The translations under genes and the position numbers were made by a program. Below the pieces are notes generated by a model. The model saw only the letters and a list, made by a program, of their open reading frames with translations, was not told the DNA's origin and made no database searches. From Brevifilum sp029548365 (GTDB taxonomy: Bacteria > Chloroflexota > Anaerolineae > Anaerolineales > Anaerolineaceae), in assembly GCA_035376985.1 (NCBI GenBank), contig DAOSSA010000002.1:154804-218803 (forward strand): DNA of 64,000 bases. Direction: 5' to 3'. Positions 23,644 through 31,328 of this stretch are shown one piece after another. How positions within the stretch are numbered: the first letter of the stretch is position 1; each line of letters begins with the position of its first letter.

Positions 23644-26600
23644 TTAATCCTCGCTCAAGCGTGGGTTAAGAATCCGCTCTAAAGCCAAACCAAACAAAGC
23701 AAAGCCCAAGCCGGTCAGCAACAATAGCGCGATCGGTTGCAATATCCAGAAACGGGAGCCGTACAAACCGCCCCGCATGGAAGCCTCGTAGATCACAGTG
23801 CCCCAGGTGGGGTGCAGCATGCGGATATTGAAAAACCCCAATGTTGCTTCCAGGAATACAAAAGCCGGAATTAATATGACCAATTGTGGCGCCAGCACCG
23901 GGATCAGCCGGGGAACCATGTACTTAAAGATGACACGGCTATTTTTGGCGCCATAGGCTTTTGCGGCTTCGATGTAAGGTGCATTTTTGATCTGCAAAAA
24001 AGCAGCCCTGAAGTTCTTGGTGGGTGTGCCAAACGCACTTAAGAACACATATACGATCAAGATCGTCCACACACTGATTCCCAGAAACGCATAAGCCATT
24101 ACCGCAATAGCCAGAATAGGCAGGACCAGGTTGATATCGATCAACCGCTGGACGAGGTTATCAACCCAACCACCAAACCAGACGCCGGTTGCAGATAGCA
24201 CCATTGAGATTATCGTGGTGAACAACGCACCGCCCAAGCCGATCAAAAGGGCATAAGGCATCCCCCACAGCAGAGGTACGATCAGATCCCGGCGATAAAA
24301 ATCCGTCCCTGCTGCGCCGTAAACCTGCCCGAGCATGACTAACTCAGCCTGAATGTCACTGTTCTCTTCGAAAGTAAATCCATCGATGAGCAATTCATAT
24401 TTGCCCTGAACAATTTGTGGCGTATCTAAATCAGGATCGGCAAAGAGCAGATAATACGGTGGATTCTGCGACGTATCTTCTGTGTTGAACCAACTACCCC
24501 ACTTCGGATTGTCGTTCACCCAGCGGCGATAAGCGATTCCATTATCGAAATCATATTTAATATCTTGCGGAATATCGACATTCTTCAATGCCAATTCGCG
24601 ACCGTCAGGTGTTCGCCACAGCATCGAAACAAAGGGCCGTTTTATTTCGTGATTGCTGGAGATGTACAGAAACATTTCACTGGGGAAAGTCGCATAGTTG
24701 TACTCAAAGTCGAAAGTGACCAGCACCTGGTTTGTATCTTCAGAAATCGGGACAACTTCATATATCGCATCACCTGCTTTGCTGTCAAGGATTATGGATG
24801 AAAGATAGTTATCCTGATAGAAAAGATTGGTCCAGGTGGGTTTGGCTAACTTAGGGACTGTTGGGCGTCCTACCAGGTATGATGCGGACCAATCATCACC
24901 AATCTTCTCGTACGGCAAGAACATTACCGCATAGAGCGAGCCAATTATCAACAGGCTGATAATGCTGATCCCGATAATAGCCGAGGGGTAGCGTTTAATT
25001 TCAGTCGTCGCTCTTTTGAGCCAGGACCAAAAACGAAATTTTTTAAAACTCAGGGCTGAATCCGACGACGCTTGTTTTTGTTGGCTTATACATACTCGTC
25101 TGCTTCTGATTTCCGTACGTTTTTTTGACCAGGAAGGTGGCTCCCCATTTCGCGGTTCTTTCACTCCTCGCAGTAACTTTTCCATCCTCTTAATTGGGCT
25201 GATTTTTTGTTTATTGAGATTAAGTGTTTGGCTACCTTTGGAAAGTCGAATACGTGGGTCAACAATGACGTATACCAGATCAAGAAGCAAGACAATAAAC
25301 CCCATTAAGTAGCCGAACATGACCACCAGTGAGATTGAAATAACCAGGTCGCCGGGGTAAAGGCTTTCCCCCCACAGGTTTGGCAGACCTCGGGTGATAT
25401 ATAACCAGCCGAGCCCTGGCCAATTAAAAACAACCTCTAAAGCCATGGTCATCTGCCAGAATGTGGCAAACATAAGTGAAAAACTGGTGATGACGTACGG
25501 CCATGAGGGTTTAAGGATGTAATTTCTTTGAAGCTTGCGATCGGTCATACCAACAGCTTTGCCCAGGTCGACATAATCTTCCGACGAAAAGGCGACAAAG
25601 TATGTACGCCATGAATAAACGAGGTTGAAGAAAATACTCAGAAAAATGGCCGCAACTGGAAGGATCATGTGCTGGGCGACGATTGGAATATAACCCCATC
25701 TTGTGTCCGGTGGAATATTGCCAACCATGCGTCCGGCTGGAAGCAAGCGGAACTCTAAGGCGAAAATCGCAATCAGGATAATGCCGTACACCCAGCTGGG
25801 AATGGAAGACAGTGCTGCAAAGAAGGAAAAGAGTTTGTCATACCATTTACCATAATTGCGAGACATACTCAAAGCTAAAGGAATGCCCATCAAAAAAACA
25901 AGCAGGTAAGCAGTGGTCACCAGCAGCAGGGTGTTGGGCAGGGATTGTAAAATGATCTCGTTCAAGTTCAGGTTTCTTTGCTGGCTCCACAAGCTCTGAG
26001 TTGGACTATATTCTTCTTGCCTGAGGCGCCCCCAATTGAAGGTTAGAGCGTTAAGCGTCCATTTGAAGTGACGTTGGAGCGGTGGCAGGTTCAAACCAGC
26101 TTCAGCGATGATTTCTTCTCTAAAACCATCAATAATGGCATTGTGTTCATCGGTGGACAAGCTCAAGACGTCCTTATTCTCACGCTTAAATTCTCTCACC
26201 GCTTGCTCAACCTGTCGTTCCATCAAAGCATCCAGTTGAGCAGGAACAGTACCAGGACCGGTCACAACATCACGGTTCATAATCTGGATGGTGATGAAAG
26301 TGCCGATAAAGATGGTCAGCGCGATCAGGATGGCCTTCTTGCCCATGTGGAGGAAGCCGCGGAAAAACCCGTTTTGATTGAGCCGGGTTAGCCAAGAGGT
26401 GTCCCTTGTTAATGTTTCTGTTCGCGAAACAGCCTCCGATGTGATGATGGGTGAGAGAGGGGGGCTTTCAATGTCATTTTGACCGGTTGCGGCTTTTTGT
26501 GATCTCTCAGCCACATCTTTTTTTGCCCAGGCTATCGCTTTGATCACCCGCGGGTCTTCAGGGGCAAGTTCAGCAGCTTTGGCAAGATAAACCAATCGTT

Positions 26601-26760
26601 TGTTAGGCTCACATAGACCGGACAGAAACAACCAACCTTCGAGTACAGTCGGATGCTCAGCTGTCAGGTACAGGGCAACTTTTCGAGCCCTGGTGTGATC
26701 CCCTGACCTTAGATGTTTTTTTACTAATTCGATCAGCTGCAAAGTTGAGTAATTACGCAA
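23644..26760 (-). CDS. Fused TPR-DppB-DppC peptide-type ABC permease
   Basis: This 1038-residue protein joins three parts. A soluble N-terminus (about 1-110) with a TPR-like helix pair (EGWLFLSGLCEPNKRLVYLAKAAELAPEDP, here in part) leads into a DppB-type permease (about 135-505; EAA-like DYVDLGKAVGMTDRKLQRNYILKPSWP) and a DppC-type permease (about 580-1035; EAAKAYGAKNSRVIFKYMVPRLIP). Before the DppC core lies an extracytoplasmic insert of about 200 residues (about 625-830). Normally DppB and DppC are separate proteins of about 300 residues. No ATPase or binding protein is adjacent, so its partners are elsewhere. The start is a TTG at 26760 with only a weak ribosome site. Confidence 0.75.
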   Translation of the reverse strand: MRNYSTLQLIELVKKHLRSGDHTRARKVALYLTAEHPTVLEGWLFLSGLCEPNKRLVYLAKAAELAPEDPRVIKAIAWAKKDVAERSQKAATGQNDIESPPLSPIITSEAVSRTETLTRDTSWLTRLNQNGFFRGFLHMGKKAILIALTIFIGTFITIQIMNRDVVTGPGTVPAQLDALMERQVEQAVREFKRENKDVLSLSTDEHNAIIDGFREEIIAEAGLNLPPLQRHFKWTLNALTFNWGRLRQEEYSPTQSLWSQQRNLNLNEIILQSLPNTLLLVTTAYLLVFLMGIPLALSMSRNYGKWYDKLFSFFAALSSIPSWVYGIILIAIFALEFRLLPAGRMVGNIPPDTRWGYIPIVAQHMILPVAAIFLSIFFNLVYSWRTYFVAFSSEDYVDLGKAVGMTDRKLQRNYILKPSWPYVITSFSLMFATFWQMTMALEVVFNWPGLGWLYITRGLPNLWGESLYPGDLVISISLVVMFGYLMGFIVLLLDLVYVIVDPRIRLSKGSQTLNLNKQKISPIKRMEKLLRGVKEPRNGEPPSWSKKRTEIRSRRVCISQQKQASSDSALSFKKFRFWSWLKRATTEIKRYPSAIIGISIISLLIIGSLYAVMFLPYEKIGDDWSASYLVGRPTVPKLAKPTWTNLFYQDNYLSSIILDSKAGDAIYEVVPISEDTNQVLVTFDFEYNYATFPSEMFLYISSNHEIKRPFVSMLWRTPDGRELALKNVDIPQDIKYDFDNGIAYRRWVNDNPKWGSWFNTEDTSQNPPYYLLFADPDLDTPQIVQGKYELLIDGFTFEENSDIQAELVMLGQVYGAAGTDFYRRDLIVPLLWGMPYALLIGLGGALFTTIISMVLSATGVWFGGWVDNLVQRLIDINLVLPILAIAVMAYAFLGISVWTILIVYVFLSAFGTPTKNFRAAFLQIKNAPYIEAAKAYGAKNSRVIFKYMVPRLIPVLAPQLVILIPAFVFLEATLGFFNIRMLHPTWGTVIYEASMRGGLYGSRFWILQPIALLLLTGLGFALFGLALERILNPRLSED

Positions 26761-26925
26761 AGATGGCCACTTTCTACCCGTGTTTTGTTCTGCTTCTATA
26801 TACTTTTTGTCAAACTCGAGGGCTAAGAGCAGATTTTTTAAACCAGTAATTTTCGTCTGATAGATGCTCCGCGCGGAAGATGTTTTCTACCCTACCATAT
26901 CATGATCAATTAAACAAGACAACGC

Positions 26926-26982
26926 GTTAGCTCATCTAAAATGTTACCAAAGTAGAATCGTTAGCTCAAATGATAATGTTAC
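26926..26982. repeat. Direct repeats at an insertion-element end
   Basis: CGTTAGCTCATCTAAAATG near 26926 and CGTTAGCTCAAATGATAATG near 26959 are imperfect direct repeats, each followed by TTAC. They sit directly upstream of the transposase stump, where transposase-binding end repeats are expected. Confidence 0.4.
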
Positions 26983-26993
26983 TGGAGCTAGCG

Positions 26994-27075
26994 ATGTCGG
27001 AACAAGACAATATGACAATAGACGAAAGACGAAAGTACCTTCACAAAATGTGGAGCTGCTATCAAGGCAGCACTT
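26994..27075 (+). pseudogene. Transposase N-terminal remnant (ISNCY-like)
   Basis: From ATG 26994, with GGAG 6 nt upstream, the frame encodes MSEQDNMTIDERRKYLHKMW and a few more residues. This resembles the start of integrase-core transposases of the type MTIDERRKYLRKM. Homology ends at about 27075, where the 112-bp repeat array begins; the frame runs on into repeat sequence and stops at 27158. The rest of the transposase is missing, so the element is dead. Confidence 0.5.
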
Positions 27076-27621
27076 TTCACTCCTCAGACCCCCGGGGGTT
27101 GATCGAATGGCTGGCGAAAACCCGACAGAAACCCCGAGGGTCTATGTTTGAGGGTTGAGCAATGTGATTTTTTATTTGCAATCCTCTTTCACTCCTCAGA
27201 CCCCCGTGGTTTGATTGAATAGATGGTGAAGCTTCGACATAACCCCCGGGGGTCTATGTTTGAGGGTTGAGCAATGTGATTTTGCATTTGCATCCCATTT
27301 TCACTCCTCAGATCCCCGGGGTTTGATCGAATGGCTGATGAAAACCCGACAGAACCCCCGGGGGTCTTTGTTTGAGGGTTGACCAATGTGATGTTTCAAT
27401 TGCAATCCATTTTCACTCCTCAGACCCCCGAGGTTTGAATGCAAAGCTGGTGGAAATCCGACATAACCCCCGGGGGTTTTTGTGTGACGGTTGAGCAATG
27501 TGATGTTTCAATTGCAATCCATTTACTCTTCTCAGACCCCCGGGGTTTGATCGCATGCCTGGTGAAAATCCAACATAAACCCCGGGGATCTTTGTTAGAA
27601 GGTTGACCAATATGATGTTTC
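27075..27621. repeat. Tandem array of about five 112-bp units with hairpin arms
   Basis: The marker CTCAGA recurs at 27083, 27195, 27307, 27419 and 27531, an exact 112-bp period. Each unit holds two G/C palindromic blocks, AGACCCCCGGGGTT and AACCCCCGGGGGTCT, about 35 nt apart; they can pair with each other to give a long stem. Units differ by scattered substitutions. Because 112 is not a multiple of three, frames across the array shift each unit and are not coding. No spacers of varying sequence occur, so it is not CRISPR. Confidence 0.85.
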
Positions 27622-27861
27622 ATCGGTCAAATTCACTCTGCTGGTCTGGTCCCTCTCCGCTTCGCTTCGGTGTAATCAAGAATGACGAGAGCGGGCAGAG
27701 ATGTGGAAATTGTTGACAGAAACCGTATGATCTGTCTACCTTGACAAAGTCCACATAAAGCCTTTTAATGGTTAATGAAACAAGAAATTGCGATGGCATT
27801 TGGCTTTTATTAAGGCAAATTATTAATGCAAAATCATAAACATATACCCGGGAGGTAAAAC
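27622..27861. other. Intergenic stretch after the repeat array
   Basis: It contains an inverted repeat GACAGA (27715-27720) / TCTGTC (27731-27736) and two TTGACA boxes (27713 and about 27741) that may belong to a promoter for the following gene. No gene is visible. Confidence 0.35.
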
Positions 27862-28380
27862 ATGTCCTTTTCATTGAGTGGTAGCCTGGCAGGAATGATT
27901 TGTGGTGGTCTGGCTGGGTTTGTTTTTTTCTTTTTATCAATCCTCTTATTTGTTAACATTATACGTGACAAGCAAAAAGCTCAAGCAAGCCTGAGCTGGC
28001 CATCCGTCGAAGGGAAGATCATGGAGCAGAGGGTAAGCCGGTCCGAAGTGCACGACGAAGACGGCGTCCATATTAGCTACACACCCGAAGTTGTTTTCGA
28101 ATACACAGTTGAAGGCCTATCCTTTCAAGGGCAACGGATCGCATTTGGCAGTGAACCCAGTTTTAGTTCGCACAGAAAAGCCGAGGCGTTCCTGGCTGCG
28201 TACCCAAAAGATCGTGCTATCATGGTTTATTACAATCCCGAGGACCCATCTGATGCTGTTCTCTCGCAAACTATGCGCAGTTTTATCGGCGGCATCATCG
28301 GTGGGCTTGTGTTGCTCGCCACCAGCCTGTTTTTGATGTTCCAGGTTGCAAAGGGATTGATCAACGCGTTCTTTCCTTAA
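27862..28380 (+). CDS. DUF3592-type membrane protein
   Basis: The 172 residues have a transmembrane helix at about 10-35, an extracytoplasmic beta-rich domain (WPSVEGKIMEQRVSRSEVH, YTPEVVFEYTVEG, MVYYNPEDPSDAVL) and a second transmembrane helix at about 140-165. This is the layout of DUF3592 proteins, whose function is unknown. GGGAGG is 7 nt before the ATG. It is a single gene, with the repeat array upstream and serC downstream. Confidence 0.75.
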   Translation: MSFSLSGSLAGMICGGLAGFVFFFLSILLFVNIIRDKQKAQASLSWPSVEGKIMEQRVSRSEVHDEDGVHISYTPEVVFEYTVEGLSFQGQRIAFGSEPSFSSHRKAEAFLAAYPKDRAIMVYYNPEDPSDAVLSQTMRSFIGGIIGGLVLLATSLFLMFQVAKGLINAFFP

Positions 28381-28557
28381 TCTTGTGTTGACAATAAATT
28401 TGTGGCTGTGACTTTTTTAAGGATCAGGGCGGTATTTCTTCACAAAATACACAACAGGGACCGCAATGAACACATGAAGCGGAGGTATTGCTTGCTGATT
28501 GGATTGTGTAGTAAAAGATCCAGGCAAATCGGCCCCCTTGCTTACTGATTTCTATAT

Positions 28558-28626
28558 TATAATAGATATATACGAGAACCAGTGTCGAATAATTCTGAAA
28601 GGATTATGGATTTAATTTCTAATCCT
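28558..28626 (+). promoter_or_regulatory. serC -10 box and leader hairpin
   Basis: TATAAT lies at 28558-28563 without a convincing -35. In the leader, AGGATTA (28600-28606) and TAATCCT (28620-28626) form a 7-bp stem with a 13-nt loop, 27 nt before the serC ATG. I see no known riboswitch in the 270-bp gap. Confidence 0.35.
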
Positions 28627-28653
28627 CACCTAAATAGAGAAAAGGAGTAAATC

Positions 28654-29745
28654 ATGCAGTACGGACGAATCTACAATTTTTCTGCAGGACCCAGTATGCT
28701 CCCTGTACCAGTTCTTGAAGAAATTCAGGAGGAACTGCTGAACTATCGGGGCTCTGGTATGTGTGTGATGGAAATGAGCCATCGCAGCAAAGTTTTCCAA
28801 ACCATCGTTGATGAGGCTGAAGCAGATCTGCGAACTCTGATGGGAATCCCGGATAATTACAGGGTATTATTTATCCAGGGCGGAGCTACGCTTCAATTCA
28901 GCATGATCCCTATGAATCTCATGAAAAACGGGGTGGCGGATTATATTGTCACGGGAAGCTGGTCTGATAAAGCATACAAAGAAGCATTGAAATTTGGAGA
29001 GATAAACCTGCTCGTATCCAGCAAGGATAAAAACTACAGCTACATTCCCGATGTTTCTGACCTGCCGATCTCAGAAAATGCAGACTATGTCTATATCTGC
29101 GAGAATGAGACCATCCACGGAACGACTTACCAGGCTTTGCCAAATACGAAAGGCAAAGTGCTCGTCTCGGATCAATCCTCAATGTTCCTATCAAAACCCT
29201 GCAATGTTGCGGATTATGGTTTGATTTTCGCTGGTGTGCAGAAGAATGTTGGGCCTGCTGGATTGGCAATTGTCATTATCCGAGAAGACCTGATTAATCC
29301 TGACCTGGATTTAAAAACGCCGACGTACCTGCGATACGACATCTTCTCTGAAAACGGTTCAATGTATAACACACCCAACTGTTGGGCGATTTACGTATGT
29401 GGAAAAGTTTTCAAATATTTGCTCAATCTCGGCGGGCTTGATGCGATGCAAAAAATTAACGAAGACAAAGCCGCGATCCTTTACGAATTCCTTGACAACA
29501 GCAAAATGTTTAAGGGGACTGTAGAAAAGAAGGATCGCTCTGTGATGAACGTTCCATTTGTCACCGAAAGCAAGGAACTTGATGCAGAAGTTGTGGCAGC
29601 GACGAAAACAGCTGGCTTTGAAAACTTAAAAGGGCACCGGAGCGTGGGTGGTTTACGGGCTTCCATCTATAACGCCATGCCAAAGGAAGGCGTGGAGGCG
29701 CTGGTCGATTTCCTGAAGGATTTTGAGGAGAATTACGGCAAATAG
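28654..29745 (+). CDS. serC: Phosphoserine aminotransferase
   Basis: SerC converts 3-phosphohydroxypyruvate and glutamate to phosphoserine in serine synthesis, using PLP. The 363 residues match the family length. Landmarks are YNFSAGPSMLP at the start, MEMSHRSKVF, the phosphate-cup FIQGGATLQF, the PLP-ring Asp in VSDQSSMFLS, the Schiff-base Lys197 in GVQKNVGPAG, and the C-terminal GHRSVGGLRASIYNAMP. AAAGGAG precedes the ATG. No serA or serB is nearby. A strong terminator at 29795-29825 closes the unit. Confidence 0.93.
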   Translation: MQYGRIYNFSAGPSMLPVPVLEEIQEELLNYRGSGMCVMEMSHRSKVFQTIVDEAEADLRTLMGIPDNYRVLFIQGGATLQFSMIPMNLMKNGVADYIVTGSWSDKAYKEALKFGEINLLVSSKDKNYSYIPDVSDLPISENADYVYICENETIHGTTYQALPNTKGKVLVSDQSSMFLSKPCNVADYGLIFAGVQKNVGPAGLAIVIIREDLINPDLDLKTPTYLRYDIFSENGSMYNTPNCWAIYVCGKVFKYLLNLGGLDAMQKINEDKAAILYEFLDNSKMFKGTVEKKDRSVMNVPFVTESKELDAEVVAATKTAGFENLKGHRSVGGLRASIYNAMPKEGVEALVDFLKDFEENYGK

Positions 29746-29794
29746 TCATTTCAACCGCTGCGAAATCGAAAATATTGAAAATTCTATCGACAAA

Positions 29795-29825
29795 AAAGAA
29801 GGACACCAACCGGGTGTCCTTCTTT
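29795..29825 (+). terminator. Rho-independent terminator after serC
   Basis: AAAGAAGGACACC (29795-29807) pairs perfectly with GGTGTCCTTCTTT (29813-29825) around a 5-nt loop. The stem end supplies TTCTTT. It is the clearest terminator of the window and lies 50 nt after the serC stop. The symmetric A/T ends allow action in both directions. Confidence 0.85.
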
Positions 29826-29829
29826 GGGT

Positions 29830-30322
29830 TATGAAATACGCCACGAGGATGCCTCGGACAGGTATGCTGAATCAGCTTTTTGGCGCCTCTTCCACCCGGT
29901 GGCGGATCGCCTGGCAAGCTTGAGCGCTTCATTTGACCAGGTTGTTGAATCTGAAAGCTTACCGGCTGCCAGTGCAAGGGCGCTACTCATTTCTGTCATG
30001 GCGGGCGGGTGTATGGGGCTGAGCACGTTTCGACTTCGGGTCCGCTGCTGGTGGTTTCCACCCAGCCTGGTTCCATGATGCCCTGGCACTGTTTTACAAT
30101 TTGGAGGGGTATCGTCTTCGCAGTGTAACCGATCAACCCCCCTTTTTCCACCTGCTCCCCAAGGCCCGTGAACATTTCCTGATGGTGCATTGCTTGATGT
30201 CGTATCAACCCTGTTGAGCGCTTGTTGTATTCTTCGTATCAGGGGAAATCGAGGTGAGCAAAACCGCTGCGTGGTGTTCAGAGTATCACCGCAGGGAAAG
30301 AGCCCTGTATCATGTGTTAGCA
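29830..30322 (+). pseudogene. Frameshifted lysophospholipid acyltransferase-like pseudogene
   Basis: Three consecutive frames carry one protein-like sequence. The first (29830-30008) gives ESAFWRLFHPVADRLASL and on. A shift near 30009 leads to VYGAEHVSTSGPLLVVSTQPG, which resembles acyltransferase motif I (GPLLVVSNHPG...D) with NH replaced by TQ. A second shift near 30076 gives DALALFYNLEGYRL. Further on, VVFFVSGEIEVS at about 30225-30260 resembles the FPxGEIE motif. An internal stop (30213) separates these parts. Upstream, the serC terminator replaces any promoter. The family call is by motif only. Confidence 0.5.
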
Positions 30323-30469
30323 TGAATTGGCTGATAAATAATCGGCTAAAGGAAAATGTACAATTGCTGTACGACCCAAATTTGAGAGAAAAACTGTAGA
30401 AATCGTGATAAAATTGTTGGCATAATTTTCAAAATCTCAATCGATGTTGTTGATCACAAAGTGAGCACC

Positions 30470-31207
30470 ATGAATAAAAAACACGGGTTTCTAATATTGT
30501 TAGTCGGGATGTTGTCGGTCATCCTGGCTGCCTGTTCATCAAAACCCGAATTGGAGATTGAAGCATATGCCATCCAGTCGATGGATTGGGTAGGTGAAAG
30601 CCTCATTTTTAAACCGCTTGAGGGCGCCCGGGAAGCGATCCTGGCCAGGCGTGCTGCGGAAAGAGCTCGACCAGCGATCTTTTTCACACCCCCGGTAAAA
30701 GTGGGAGGGGATCCGATCAACGCCATTGAAGTTTTCACAGGCAAACAGGCTGCGGTGGACATTACCAGCAACGATCTGCATGTGATGACGATTGATGCCG
30801 GGGTGATCAGCCCGATCAATAATTTTCGGGGTTTATGGGTTGTCGATGATCAATGGTTTTTAGAAGTGGCACACGTAGAAGAAAACCCAGAGGACCCCAA
30901 CGCTGCTTTGATCATATGGGGTGAGATCTTTGCAGATGGTGAATCGCTCAACGAAAGGCACGGGTATGATGAAGCTTTCAGCTTCCAGATCCTGGACGGC
31001 AAGCCCTTTTACTTTTTTGACAGAGGTGGCGTGACGGGGTTTTCATACAACGGTCATGAAACGGAATTTGAATACACGGGCATCCCTCATTATTTTTGCT
31101 GCAGTGCCGGGTCGTTTAATCCCCTTCCGGCGGAAAAGATGGTTGCCTTTTATGCACTCAAAGGCGAGCAGTATTATTATATTGAACTGGGCGTGTTTGA
31201 TCAGTAG
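30470..31207 (+). CDS. Predicted lipoprotein, unknown function
   Basis: The 245 residues begin with a lipoprotein signal (MNKKHGFLILLVG, lipobox LAAC, Cys22). The mature part, about 220 residues, is beta-strand-rich and aromatic, with two adjacent Cys in HYFCCSAGS. I do not recognise the family. A GTG at 30461 could extend it by three residues; ATG 30470 is followed by the basic KK and reads better. It faces the leftward kinase operon across a shared terminator. Confidence 0.65.
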   Translation: MNKKHGFLILLVGMLSVILAACSSKPELEIEAYAIQSMDWVGESLIFKPLEGAREAILARRAAERARPAIFFTPPVKVGGDPINAIEVFTGKQAAVDITSNDLHVMTIDAGVISPINNFRGLWVVDDQWFLEVAHVEENPEDPNAALIIWGEIFADGESLNERHGYDEAFSFQILDGKPFYFFDRGGVTGFSYNGHETEFEYTGIPHYFCCSAGSFNPLPAEKMVAFYALKGEQYYYIELGVFDQ

Positions 31208-31290
31208 TCTTTGACTGGAGATGAGCTTTTCAATTTAGAAAGTTTGCGGTTAGGCTTCCCCGGGCAGAGAGAAACCTGAAGTGGAAATTA

Positions 31291-31318
31291 AAAAGTGGCT
31301 GAAAAATCAGCCACTTTT
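31291..31318. terminator. Bidirectional terminator between convergent units
   Basis: AAAAGTGGCTGA (31291-31302) and TCAGCCACTTTT (31307-31318) form a perfect 12-bp stem with an AAAA loop. A-run and T-run flank it on each side, so it can serve both the lipoprotein gene (+) and the TPR gene (-). Confidence 0.85.
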
Positions 31319-31328
31319 CGTTTCTCAT

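Noticed and set aside
27189..27610. Three leftward frames of 65 codons within the repeat array
   Set aside because: They repeat every 112 bp because the DNA repeats. The period is not divisible by three, so they are by-products.
27075..27621. CRISPR array
   Set aside because: The whole 112-bp unit is conserved, there are no unique spacers, and no cas genes are in the window. The Cas4-like nuclease at 59753 sits in a repair operon.
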